DNA of 9,336 bases, from contig MEQV01000116.1 in the NCBI GenBank assembly GCA_001770355.1, forward strand, positions 1 through 9,336. Reading direction: 5' to 3'. The notes beneath the pieces are model-generated. The model saw nothing but the letters and a program-made list of their open reading frames with translations. It was not told the origin of the DNA and did not search any database. The position numbers were made by a program, and so were the translations under genes. The stretch comes from Betaproteobacteria bacterium RIFCSPLOWO2_02_FULL_62_17 (GTDB lineage Bacteria > Pseudomonadota > Gammaproteobacteria > Burkholderiales > SG8-39). The stretch's first letter is position 1; the number at the start of each line of letters is the position of its first letter. Of this stretch, positions 1 through 5,826 are shown piece by piece.

Positions 1-171
1 CGAGAGCGGCTGGCCGATGATGCGCGACGAATTGTCGGCGCCGCCGCCGGGAGGAAAGGGCACGATGATCCTGATCTGCTTCGAAGGATATTGCGCGAAA
101 GACGATGTCACCACGGCCGCCGCGGCCAGGCTGACAGATGCGACTGACAGGTGATGCAGCCATTTATTCAT
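1..171 (-). CDS. Bug/TctC-family tripartite tricarboxylate receptor, N-terminal fragment
   Basis: Only the first 57 codons are present; the rest lies beyond the left edge. The translation opens MNKWLHHLSVASVSLAAAA and continues to SSFAQ, a typical Sec signal peptide of about 26 residues with probable cleavage after SFA. Right after it comes YPSKQIRIIVPFPPGGGADN, the hallmark first strand and Gly-rich ligand loop of Bug (TctC) periplasmic receptors, which bind carboxylates for tripartite tricarboxylate transporters. The ATG at 171 is chosen because a purine-rich GGGAGAGGGGG lies about 8 bases upstream and the signal peptide starts there. It lies 116 bp downstream of the D-2-hydroxyacid dehydrogenase on the same strand, so it may belong to that cluster or be expressed on its own. 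Family assignment is strong; the ligand is unknown. Confidence 0.9.
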   Translation of the reverse strand, partial: MNKWLHHLSVASVSLAAAAVVTSSFAQYPSKQIRIIVPFPPGGGADNSSRIIGQPLS

Positions 172-195
172 GATCCGGTCCCCCTCTCCCCCAAA

Positions 196-211
196 TGATA
201 TACCAGTATCA
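196..211. promoter_or_regulatory. Operator-like inverted repeat upstream of the partial Bug receptor
   Basis: TGATATACCAGTATCA has 5-bp arms TGATA/TATCA around six bases. An overlapping ATACC/AGTAT near-palindrome sits in the middle. It lies in the AT-rich gap 25 bp upstream of the receptor start at 171, where a repressor could act. Symmetric sites of this size are bound by dimeric regulators such as GntR-type proteins, but no regulator gene is in the window. Five-base arms can arise by chance, so this is only a candidate. Confidence 0.3.
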
Positions 212-261
212 ATATTCCTATATGCTCATAACGCCCGCCGCTATTGGCCTTCTCCGATGCA

Positions 262-291
262 ATTATCCCAATTATGCAAACTGCCCGTCAC
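262..291 (-). promoter_or_regulatory. Candidate sigma-70 promoter for the partial Bug receptor
   Basis: Read on the minus strand, GTGACG (286-291) and GATAAT (262-267) are separated by 18 bases. GATAAT matches the -10 consensus at 5 of 6 positions and GTGACG matches the -35 at 4 of 6. Transcription would start about 84 bases upstream of the ATG at 171, and the palindrome at 196-211 would fall inside the early transcribed region. The box overlaps the last codons of the dehydrogenase. Evidence is motif match only. Confidence 0.3.
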
Positions 292-1241
292 AGGGAAATG
301 GTGTGAGTGACCGCCTCTCCCGCCATGAAACGCCCCACGTTTTCGGCGATGAACGCGGCCAGGCGCACCCGTCCGCCCGCTCCGCTGACCCCCGCGATAT
401 GCGGCGAAATGATCAGGTTGGGGCTGCCCCATAGCGGATTGTCCGGCGGCAACGGTTCCGGGTCGGTCACGTCGAGCCCCGCCGCCGCAATCGTCCCGTT
501 CTTCAATGCCTCGCCGAGCGCGGCCTGATCGATCAGTCCGCCGCGCGCCACGTTGATCAACACCGCGTTTTTCCTGCAGGCGGCCAATGCCCTGGCATTG
601 ATCAGGTGCTTTGTTTCCGCCGTCAACGGCGCGGTGAGGACAATGACGTCGGCGCGGGCAAGCACGGCTTGCAATTCGCTCACCGGTTGCACTTCATCGG
701 CGAGGGGTTTGGATTTCGCGGTTCGCGATACACCGATGATGTGCATGCCGAAGGCACTGGCGCGCCTGGCCACCTCCCGCCCGATGCTGCCGTATCCGAT
801 GATTGCCATGGTTTTTCCGTCGAAGCCATCCATGCGCGCGGTGAATTTTCGGTCCCAACCATGCTTGGCGTGATTTTCCAGGACCTGCGGCATGCATTTG
901 ACCAAGGAAAGCATTAAAGCCATGACAAGCTCCGCCAATGCGGGCGACCAGGAATCGCCCGCATTGGAGACCACCACCCCCGGCGGCACGCCATGATTCT
1001 GCGGCCCGTCGTAGCCCGCGGTGAGCAACTGGACAAAGCGCAGGCGCTTGCCATGATCCCGAATCGCCCCGGCGACGCGACGATCGTAAGAATTCTGGCC
1101 GATGACCAGCACCTCCGCCTCTGCAATGGCCGGAATCAAACTGTCCAGGCCTTCGACCACCGCGAGATCGACACCGGCCATCTTGCCGAAGTATTCGAGC
1201 AGTTCGACTTTGGCCAGATTAGGCCACAGGACCACCTTCAT
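288..1241 (-). CDS. D-2-hydroxyacid dehydrogenase, NAD(P)-dependent
   Basis: This 317-residue cytoplasmic enzyme has the length of the D-isomer-specific 2-hydroxyacid dehydrogenase family, which interconverts 2-keto and D-2-hydroxy acids with NAD(P)H. Seen in the sequence: the Rossmann GYGSIG at 149-154; the NVARGGLID block with substrate-binding Arg233; DVTDPEPLP with the catalytic-dyad Glu262; and ISPHIAG with the acid/base His281. All three catalytic residues are present, so the enzyme should be active. The residue about 20 after the glycine motif, where cofactor choice is read, falls near VSRT (171-174); its Arg leaves NADPH possible. The ATG abuts the TGA of the upstream Bug receptor (TGAATG), and its Shine-Dalgarno AGGAGG lies inside that gene, so the two are probably translationally coupled. 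The partner enolase-superfamily enzyme two genes upstream suggests a hydroxy- or keto-acid substrate from acid-sugar breakdown. Exact substrate unknown. Confidence 0.93.
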   Translation of the reverse strand: MKVVLWPNLAKVELLEYFGKMAGVDLAVVEGLDSLIPAIAEAEVLVIGQNSYDRRVAGAIRDHGKRLRFVQLLTAGYDGPQNHGVPPGVVVSNAGDSWSPALAELVMALMLSLVKCMPQVLENHAKHGWDRKFTARMDGFDGKTMAIIGYGSIGREVARRASAFGMHIIGVSRTAKSKPLADEVQPVSELQAVLARADVIVLTAPLTAETKHLINARALAACRKNAVLINVARGGLIDQAALGEALKNGTIAAAGLDVTDPEPLPPDNPLWGSPNLIISPHIAGVSGAGGRVRLAAFIAENVGRFMAGEAVTHTISL

Positions 1242-2219
1242 TCAACCATCCTCCTTGAAACCGCTGGCTTTGACGGGCGCCTCCCAGCGCTTCAGTTCTT
1301 CCGCTTGCATCGCGGCGAGTTCCGCCGCCGTGGAGGGCGCCACCGTCATGCCGTATTTGGTGAATCGCTGCTGAAAATCCGGCATGCTCACAGCCTTCAC
1401 CAGGGCGGCGTTGGTGCGATTGACAACATCCGCCGGCATATTCGCCGGTCCATAGACCCACACTGCCCCTTGCGAAACGATGTCCACACCCGTCTCCCGC
1501 ATGGTGGGTACATCGGGAACCAGCGGCGACCGCCTGGCGCCGGTGGTGGCGAGGACACGGAACCTGCCGGCCCGGTGCCCTTCCAGCATGTCCGCCAGCG
1601 AATTGATGATGATGGGCAGATGGCCGCCCTGAAAATCGGCCATGGCGGGCGCGCCGCCCTTGTAGGGGACGTGCGCCAGATCCACGCCCATGGCCTTGCC
1701 CAACATGATGCCGACGAAGTGCGGCAGAGTCCCCGCGCCCGGCGTGCCGAAGTTGGCCTGACGAGGATTGGCCTTTGCCCATGCGACGAACTCCTTCATG
1801 TTGGTCGCCGCCACCTTGGGCCCGACGGCAAGGGCGCTCTCGGTGACCATGAGCCGTGCTATCGGCGTGAAATCCTTGACCGGATCGTAGTCGAGTCTGT
1901 TGAAGGTGTGAGGAAATATCACGAACGGGCTGTTGCTGGCGATCAGCAAAGTGCGGCCGTCGGGCGCGGAACGCTTGACTTCATTCAGTGCCAGCCGCTG
2001 ACCCGCGCCGGGCTTGTTCTCCACGACCACGGTCATATTGACCAGGTCGCGCAATTTCTCGGCCAGGGCGCGCGCCGTGATATCGTGGGATCCTCCCGGC
2101 GCCAATCCAACCACCAGGCGCAGCGTTGGTCGGTCTCCCTGGGCCAGGCATGCCGCGGGAGACATCGCCCAGAAAAGCGCTGCGGCGAGCAACGCCAATG
2201 ACATTCGTCGGGCAATCAT
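1242..2219 (-). CDS. Bug/TctC-family tripartite tricarboxylate transporter receptor
   Basis: Periplasmic solute-binding protein of the Bug (TctC) family, 325 residues from the chosen start, normal for the family. An ATG at 2246 is in frame, but the ATG at 2219 has AGGAG seven bases upstream and begins a normal signal peptide (MIARRMSLALLAAALF...), so 2219 is preferred. Cleavage is likely after CLA (24-26). A Cys at 24 follows PAA, which does not fit a regular lipobox. The mature protein shows VVGLAPGGSHDITARALAEK (residues 36-55, ligand loop), VENKPGAG (67-74), the NFGTPGAGTLPHF region (about 156-168), HVPYKGGAPA (183-192) and VPDVPTMRETG (234-244), all typical of Bug proteins. No TctA or TctB membrane subunit lies nearby, so it is an orphan receptor, as is common in Burkholderiales. 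The downstream dehydrogenase and upstream enolase-superfamily enzyme suggest an acid-sugar or hydroxy-acid ligand; this is inference. Confidence 0.93.
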   Translation of the reverse strand: MIARRMSLALLAAALFWAMSPAACLAQGDRPTLRLVVGLAPGGSHDITARALAEKLRDLVNMTVVVENKPGAGQRLALNEVKRSAPDGRTLLIASNSPFVIFPHTFNRLDYDPVKDFTPIARLMVTESALAVGPKVAATNMKEFVAWAKANPRQANFGTPGAGTLPHFVGIMLGKAMGVDLAHVPYKGGAPAMADFQGGHLPIIINSLADMLEGHRAGRFRVLATTGARRSPLVPDVPTMRETGVDIVSQGAVWVYGPANMPADVVNRTNAALVKAVSMPDFQQRFTKYGMTVAPSTAAELAAMQAEELKRWEAPVKASGFKEDG

Positions 2220-2226
2220 GGGAAAA

Positions 2227-2231
2227 CTCCT
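2227..2231 (-). promoter_or_regulatory. Shine-Dalgarno deciding the start of the complete Bug receptor
   Basis: Read on the minus strand, GAGAGGAG is followed by TTTTCCC and the ATG at 2219. The AGGAG core sits at 2227-2231 with seven-base spacing. This supports 2219 as the start rather than the in-frame ATG at 2246. Confidence 0.75.
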
Positions 2232-2295
2232 CTCAACTTGACGCAAATAAACACCGGTGCAGAACCATGCCGGCGATGATGTACCCTATACCCGG

Positions 2296-3477
2296 TCAGG
2301 ACACCGTCACGCACGGGTACTTGGCCATTTCTTTTTCATTCAGCGCGATACCCAGCCCTGGTCCCTCCGGCACGGCAAATTGCCCCTTCTCCACCTTGAT
2401 ATCCGGCGTGACCAGGCTCAGGTTCTCCGGCGAGCCGGTGGTCCCGACATATTCATGAATGATGAAATTGGGAATCACGGTCTCCAGGTGCAAGGTGGCC
2501 GCCAGGGTCACGGGCGAGCCGCAACAATGGCCCTGCAGCGAGATATCGTAGGCGTGCGCCATGTCGGCGATTTTCTTGCACTCGCTGATGCCCCCGGCAA
2601 CGCAAATATCGGGCTGGATGACATCCAGAATTTGTTTTTCAAAATAAGGGCGGAAGCCCCAGCGCGTGGCAAGGTGTTCGCCGGCGGCGATGGGAATCTT
2701 CACGCTTTGCGCCACCTTGGCCATTCCATCCACGCTGGCAGCGCTCACCGGTTCTTCGAAGTACATGCAGTTGAGACCTTCCATGACCCGGCCGATCTGA
2801 ATGGCACTGGTAACCCCGGGTTGGGCATGGGTCTCGAGGATGATATCGACCTTGCTGCCCACGGCATCGCGGATGGCCTTGACGCGCTGGTAGATCAGGT
2901 CGAGCCGTTCGTTGCCGATTCTTCCGCTCATGTCCCAGCCGCCCCTGCGGCCGTTTTCGTCATAGGTAATGGGGTCGACTTTCAGCGCGTCAAAACCGTC
3001 GTCGACCGCCTTCAACGCGGCTTGCGCCAGTTGCTTCGGGTGGACCGCCGGGTTGGCATAGTCCACCGGCCAGCCGAAATGAATCTGGCTGGCGTAGCAG
3101 CGCATTTTTTCGCGCGTCTTGCCGCCCAGCATCTGGTACACCGGCAGGCCCGCGGCCTTGCCCCTGATGTCCCACAATGCCTGGTCGATGGCGCTGATTG
3201 CGGCGAATACCACCAGCCCGTTGCCCTGCGCGAGCCAGGTCTTGCGCAGCAGCGTTTCCCAGAGTTTTTCCGATTTCAACGGGTCGGCACCGATGAGATG
3301 CATTTGCGCGAGGTCTTTGAGCATACCGGCATAGGCGTTGTGCCCGCCGCCCACCGCCGGACCCGCTTCCCCTAGGCCATGGATGCCTTCATCGGTGTCG
3401 ATGCGCACGATGACGGGATTCCAGCCGTGCCGCCAGGTGGCCTGCACGTTGTAAATACTGACGCGGGTTATTTTCAT
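2296..3477 (-). CDS. Enolase-superfamily (MR/MLE) acid-sugar dehydratase-like protein
   Basis: This 393-residue protein has the two-domain layout of the mandelate racemase/muconate lactonizing enzyme family: an N-terminal capping domain (about 1-125) and a (beta/alpha)7-beta barrel (about 126-390). Visible barrel motifs are the DALKVD strand (163-168); ILETHA with metal ligand Glu215 and His217; YFEEP with Glu241; AAGEH with Glu267; QPD with Asp290; and QGH with His317. The spacing 215-241-267-317 equals that recalled for galactonate dehydratase (Asp183, Glu209, Glu235, His285), placing it with the Mg-dependent acid-sugar dehydratases. Such enzymes remove water from an aldonic acid to give a 2-keto-3-deoxy acid. 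Unusually, the first ligand is Glu rather than the more common Asp. It heads a cluster with a Bug receptor and a hydroxyacid dehydrogenase. The substrate (galactonate, mannonate, gluconate or another acid) is not determined. There is no strong Shine-Dalgarno; a perfect palindrome sits against the start codon. Confidence 0.9.
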   Translation of the reverse strand: MKITRVSIYNVQATWRHGWNPVIVRIDTDEGIHGLGEAGPAVGGGHNAYAGMLKDLAQMHLIGADPLKSEKLWETLLRKTWLAQGNGLVVFAAISAIDQALWDIRGKAAGLPVYQMLGGKTREKMRCYASQIHFGWPVDYANPAVHPKQLAQAALKAVDDGFDALKVDPITYDENGRRGGWDMSGRIGNERLDLIYQRVKAIRDAVGSKVDIILETHAQPGVTSAIQIGRVMEGLNCMYFEEPVSAASVDGMAKVAQSVKIPIAAGEHLATRWGFRPYFEKQILDVIQPDICVAGGISECKKIADMAHAYDISLQGHCCGSPVTLAATLHLETVIPNFIIHEYVGTTGSPENLSLVTPDIKVEKGQFAVPEGPGLGIALNEKEMAKYPCVTVS

Positions 3478-3491
3478 TTCCGGTCCGGAAA
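3477..3491. promoter_or_regulatory. 15-bp perfect palindrome touching the dehydratase start codon
   Basis: TTTCCGGTCCGGAAA has 7-bp arms around one central base. Its last minus-strand base is the A of the ATG at 3477. It occupies the position where the ribosome binding site should be, and no clear AGGAGG is visible. It could be an operator for a dimeric regulator, or in RNA a small hairpin (UUUCC/GGAAA with a five-base loop) that limits ribosome access. No cognate regulator is present in the window. Confidence 0.4.
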
Positions 3492-3534
3492 AGGTGGCGG
3501 GAATCGCCCTGACTTCCAGTGAGAATACGAGCGC

Positions 3535-3777
3535 TCACCCCTTGGTCTTCAAAGTCCCCTCGTTCGCCTTGATGAATGCGCGGATGTCCTCCGACATGTC
3601 AAGGAGCTTCAACCATTGCTCCTTGTACAAGGTCACCGGGAAACGCCCCATGCCGTAGACCGAGAGTCCGCCCTTTTCGCTCACTTTCATGGTGATTCCG
3701 GTCGCGGCGCCTTTTTTGAGCGCGGCGTTTTCCCTGCGCAGGCGTTCCAGTTCGTTCTTCAGATCATCGTCCGGCAT
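3535..3777 (-). CDS. Small coiled-coil protein of unknown function (80 aa)
   Basis: The protein has no signal peptide or membrane segment. Residues 4-22 (DLKNELERLRRENAALKKG) form a short amphipathic coiled coil with Leu at 6, 10, 13 and 20, likely to drive dimerisation. After a small linker comes a dense motif, KVSEKGGLSVYGMG then RFPVTLYKEQWL (31-56), and a helical tail DMSEDIRAFIKANE. The conserved-looking aromatic and glycine pattern suggests a real family; I have an impression of similar small bacterial proteins but no known function. A good Shine-Dalgarno (AAGGA, six bases before ATG) supports the start. It begins 18 bp after the stop of the signal-less binding-protein-like gene on the same strand, so the two are very likely cotranscribed and may interact. 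The dehydratase starts 57 bp further downstream and could be in the same operon. Confidence 0.82.
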   Translation of the reverse strand: MPDDDLKNELERLRRENAALKKGAATGITMKVSEKGGLSVYGMGRFPVTLYKEQWLKLLDMSEDIRAFIKANEGTLKTKG

Positions 3778-3795
3778 GTTGCGTCCTTCTTCAGG

Positions 3796-4716
3796 TTATT
3801 CAAAAGCGCGGTTGTCGACGGTGTTCTCGTAGGTCGCCCCCGGAACCACCATGTTCCACTTCACCGACCAGGTGTAAGTATCGTCGAAGCGCTCGCGGGT
3901 GTAGGGCTGCGGCGCGGCATGCAGCAGGCGCCAGGTCTGCAATTCTCCGGGTTCCAGCAGGCCGCCGGTTTCGCTCGTCAGGTAGTGAGCGTAAGGCCTG
4001 GGGTCCTTTTCAATCAGCTCGACCGCCCGCGCCTGCGCGCGGAACATTTTCGCCAGCGTCGGACCGTCGAGGTCTTCGCCCGCCGCCTCGCTGCGGGTCG
4101 AGTGCGATTCGATCAGAACGCGCAGACCCAGCTTCTGCGCGTAGCTGATCCAGGGTTCCATCAGGCTCACTGCCGCGACCTTGCCCGCGCGCAGCGCCTC
4201 GATGCGCTTTGGCATCGAGCCCGCGCTGATGGTCTTGACGTGCTTCGGTTCAAGGAAGCCTTCCATCATCTTCAACGTGGTGAAGTGCGAGCCGTTGTTC
4301 GGCGTCACCGCGATCAGCTTGTCCTTGAGCATTTCGGGCTCGTAGAACTTCGATTCGCGGGTGACGGCGATGGCGAACATCGACATGGAAGCCCCGAGCG
4401 CCACGATCTTGCGCCCGCGCAGGCCTTCCTTGTTCGCCTCGACCGCGCGCTTCATGATGCCCCATTCGCACATGCGATACTGGTCGATGCCGCCCTCGTT
4501 GTAGACCGAGTCCAGCGGCCGGTCGAAGATCGAGTCGAATTTGACGCTGTGCGAAGTCGTGACCTGCGCCATCCCCGGCGTGGTGACGAAGTCGAGGTCC
4601 AGTCCTTCGTCCTTGAAGAAACCCTGGTCGCGCGCGACCAGCACCGGCAGATCGTGAACCGCGTTCATGATGGCCACCTGGGGTTTCTTGTCGGTTCTCT
4701 GCTGCGTCAAGGCCAT
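3796..4716 (-). CDS. NMT1/THI5-like solute-binding-fold protein without signal peptide
   Basis: This 306-residue protein has the type II periplasmic-binding fold signature of the NMT1/THI5 (SsuA/TauA-like) group: VARDQGFFKDEGLDLDFV at 27-44, VTPNNGSHFTTLKMM at 137-151, and the RIEALRAGKVAAVSLMEPWI region at 171-190. It begins MALTQQRTDKKPQVAIMN, directly at the first strand with no hydrophobic leader. The start is firm because AGGAGG lies seven bases upstream of the ATG at 4716. The protein is therefore predicted to stay in the cytoplasm, unlike a normal ABC binding protein, and no permease or ATPase adjoins it. The THI5 branch contains a cytosolic enzyme making the thiamin pyrimidine, but the Cys cluster of that enzyme is absent (only Cys83 seen). 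Role could be enzymatic, sensory or scaffolding. It precedes the 80-residue coiled-coil gene by 18 bp. Confidence 0.85.
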   Translation of the reverse strand: MALTQQRTDKKPQVAIMNAVHDLPVLVARDQGFFKDEGLDLDFVTTPGMAQVTTSHSVKFDSIFDRPLDSVYNEGGIDQYRMCEWGIMKRAVEANKEGLRGRKIVALGASMSMFAIAVTRESKFYEPEMLKDKLIAVTPNNGSHFTTLKMMEGFLEPKHVKTISAGSMPKRIEALRAGKVAAVSLMEPWISYAQKLGLRVLIESHSTRSEAAGEDLDGPTLAKMFRAQARAVELIEKDPRPYAHYLTSETGGLLEPGELQTWRLLHAAPQPYTRERFDDTYTWSVKWNMVVPGATYENTVDNRAFE

Positions 4717-4939
4717 GGCGATTCCTCCTCAGGAAAATGGCGGTCCAATCTACCCCGATCGCGCGGCGCGGGCAAGCACGGCGCGGCATTCAGGCATAAG
4801 ATCGTTCCACGACAGGCGGATTCGCGCAGGTGGATTTTTCAACTTGATTTTCAGGGCGCTGTATCAATGCGGCCGCGGTGTTACCGGAAATGGATTGCGG
4901 GAGGGCGGTCATGGCGGCGAACGAGACGAGCGGACGGCG
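4717..4939. other. Divergent intergenic region between the signal-less binding-fold gene and DUF3014
   Basis: This 223-bp spacer must hold start signals in both directions. At the left end is the Shine-Dalgarno for the minus-strand gene (4724-4729). An 8-bp direct repeat CGGCGCGG occurs at 4764-4771 and 4779-4786. An AT-richer patch at about 4831-4868 holds TTCAAC and TATCAA 18 bases apart, a weak plus-strand promoter match. No strong sigma-70 promoter is visible. Confidence 0.4.
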
Positions 4940-4943
4940 ATGA
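4911..4943 (+). CDS. Possible 10-codon upstream mini-ORF coupled to the DUF3014 gene
   Basis: An ATG preceded by GGGAGG at six-base spacing opens a reading frame MAANETSGRR. Its TGA overlaps the ATG of the DUF3014 gene in the arrangement ATGA. The DUF3014 start itself lacks a good Shine-Dalgarno, so ribosomes could load here and reinitiate. The peptide has no recognisable feature and may have no function of its own. Alternatively this ribosome site is fortuitous. Confidence 0.35.
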   Translation: MAANETSGRR

Positions 4944-5737
4944 ACAGACTGTGGATTGGGCTGGGATCAGTTCTGGCATTGATCGCAATCGGTGCTTATT
5001 TTTTGCTCCGGCAGGTGCCGCAGCCGATGCAGCCTCCGAGCCCGGTCGCATCACGCCCCGCTGTGTCGCCGGCTGAGCCGGCGATCAGGTATCCCATCCA
5101 GGCGCCACCCGGCTCGACAGAACTGCCGCCGCTCGATCAATCCGGCGATTTCGTAAAGCAGAGGATTACCGAGCTGCTGGGGGCCAAGGCCGTCAAGACC
5201 TTCGTCCAGGTCGAAAACTTTGTACGCCGCGTGGTGGCCACGGTCGACAATCTGTCACGCTCGCTCGCGCCGCCGAGGATGTGGCCGATCCGCCCGACCG
5301 CCGGGCGTTTCACCGTCGAAGCCGCAGGAACCGGCAGTGTCATCAGCGCGAAGAACGCAACTCGCTACGCGCCGTTCGTCGCCCTGGTCGAATCGGTGGA
5401 TATGGGAAGCGCGGTTGCGGTCTACCGGCGCCTCTACCCGCTGTTTCAGCGTGCCTACGAGTCCCTCGGTTATCCGGGGATGTACTTCAATGATCGCCTG
5501 ATCGCGGTGATCGACCTGCTGATTCAAACGCCCGAACCATCCGGGCCGCTCATCGTTGAAGTGCCGCATTTCCAGGGCCCGCTCAAGCCGACGCACCCCT
5601 GGTTGCTCTATCGCTTCTCCGATCCCCGGTTAGAGAGCCTGCCGAGCGGGCAGAAGATCATGCTGCGCGTCGGGCTGGAGAACCGCAAGAGGCTGAAGGC
5701 GAAGCTTGCCGAAATTCGCAAGCTGATTGCCAGGTAG
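4940..5737 (+). CDS. DUF3014 family membrane-anchored protein
   Basis: The 265-residue protein begins with a short basic stretch and one membrane segment (about residues 4-23, LWIGLGSVLALIAIGAYFLL). A Pro-rich linker follows (about 26-62), then a single C-terminal domain. That domain carries the block order of DUF3014: LPPLDQSGDFV (62-72), ITELLGAKAVKTF (76-88), NFVRRVVATVDNL (93-105), RYAPFVALVES (142-152), YRRLYPLFQRAYESLGYPG (162-180), YFNDRLIAVIDLL (182-194), FSDPRLESLPSGQK (226-239) and VGLENRKRLKAKLAEIR (244-260). The bulk is likely periplasmic, anchored by the N-terminal helix; function is unknown for the family. The ATG at 4940 is chosen because the membrane anchor begins there; upstream in-frame sequence would overlap the divergent gene. 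It is the only plus-strand gene between two minus-strand operons, converging on the ABC importer operon. Confidence 0.88.
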   Translation: MNRLWIGLGSVLALIAIGAYFLLRQVPQPMQPPSPVASRPAVSPAEPAIRYPIQAPPGSTELPPLDQSGDFVKQRITELLGAKAVKTFVQVENFVRRVVATVDNLSRSLAPPRMWPIRPTAGRFTVEAAGTGSVISAKNATRYAPFVALVESVDMGSAVAVYRRLYPLFQRAYESLGYPGMYFNDRLIAVIDLLIQTPEPSGPLIVEVPHFQGPLKPTHPWLLYRFSDPRLESLPSGQKIMLRVGLENRKRLKAKLAEIRKLIAR

Positions 5738-5756
5738 AAATTGAGTCGGCGGGGTA

Positions 5757-5808
5757 CGGACGGACAAATCGAGCGACAACTGGATTCACAACGGCGCGCT
5801 GTCGTCCG
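5757..5808. terminator. Weak stem-loop in the convergent gap after DUF3014
   Basis: Arms CGGACGGACA (5757-5766) and TGTCGTCCG (5800-5808) can pair over nine base pairs with one bulged G and a loop of 33 bases. The stem lies between two convergent genes, where a bidirectional terminator would be useful. It lacks a T-tract and the loop is long, so it is not a standard intrinsic terminator. No better candidate is seen in 5738-5826. Confidence 0.2.
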
Positions 5809-5826
5809 GCCATGCCCACGGCGGCC

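Noticed and set aside
993..2201. 402-codon plus-strand open frame
   Set aside because: It is antisense to the dehydrogenase and Bug receptor, both with intact family motifs and ribosome sites; its Arg/His-rich composition marks it as a shadow.
2252..2259. CACCGGTG palindrome between the dehydratase and the Bug receptor, with weak flanking GCCGG/CCGGT pairing
   Set aside because: An 8-bp palindrome in GC-rich DNA is common; the possible stem is about five pairs with a wobble and no T-tract, so neither an operator nor a terminator is supported.
2257..3375. 372-codon plus-strand open frame
   Set aside because: It is antisense to the enolase-superfamily gene, which carries the full set of catalytic residues; no domain is recognisable in this frame.
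3796..4716. Assignment of the leaderless NMT1-like protein as the thiamin-pyrimidine synthase THI5
   Set aside because: The fold is shared, but the cysteine cluster of the enzyme is not seen and no thiamin gene is nearby, so only the broad family is claimed.
4764..4786. Direct repeat CGGCGCGG, two copies with 15-base period
   Set aside because: It is low-complexity GC sequence and likely chance; noted in the intergenic entry but not called as a regulatory site.
3616..5076. 486-codon plus-strand open frame
   Set aside because: It lies antisense to the leaderless binding-fold gene and its small partner and crosses into the DUF3014 gene. Its product is rich in Arg, His and Gln with no domain, as expected for an antisense frame in GC-rich coding DNA.
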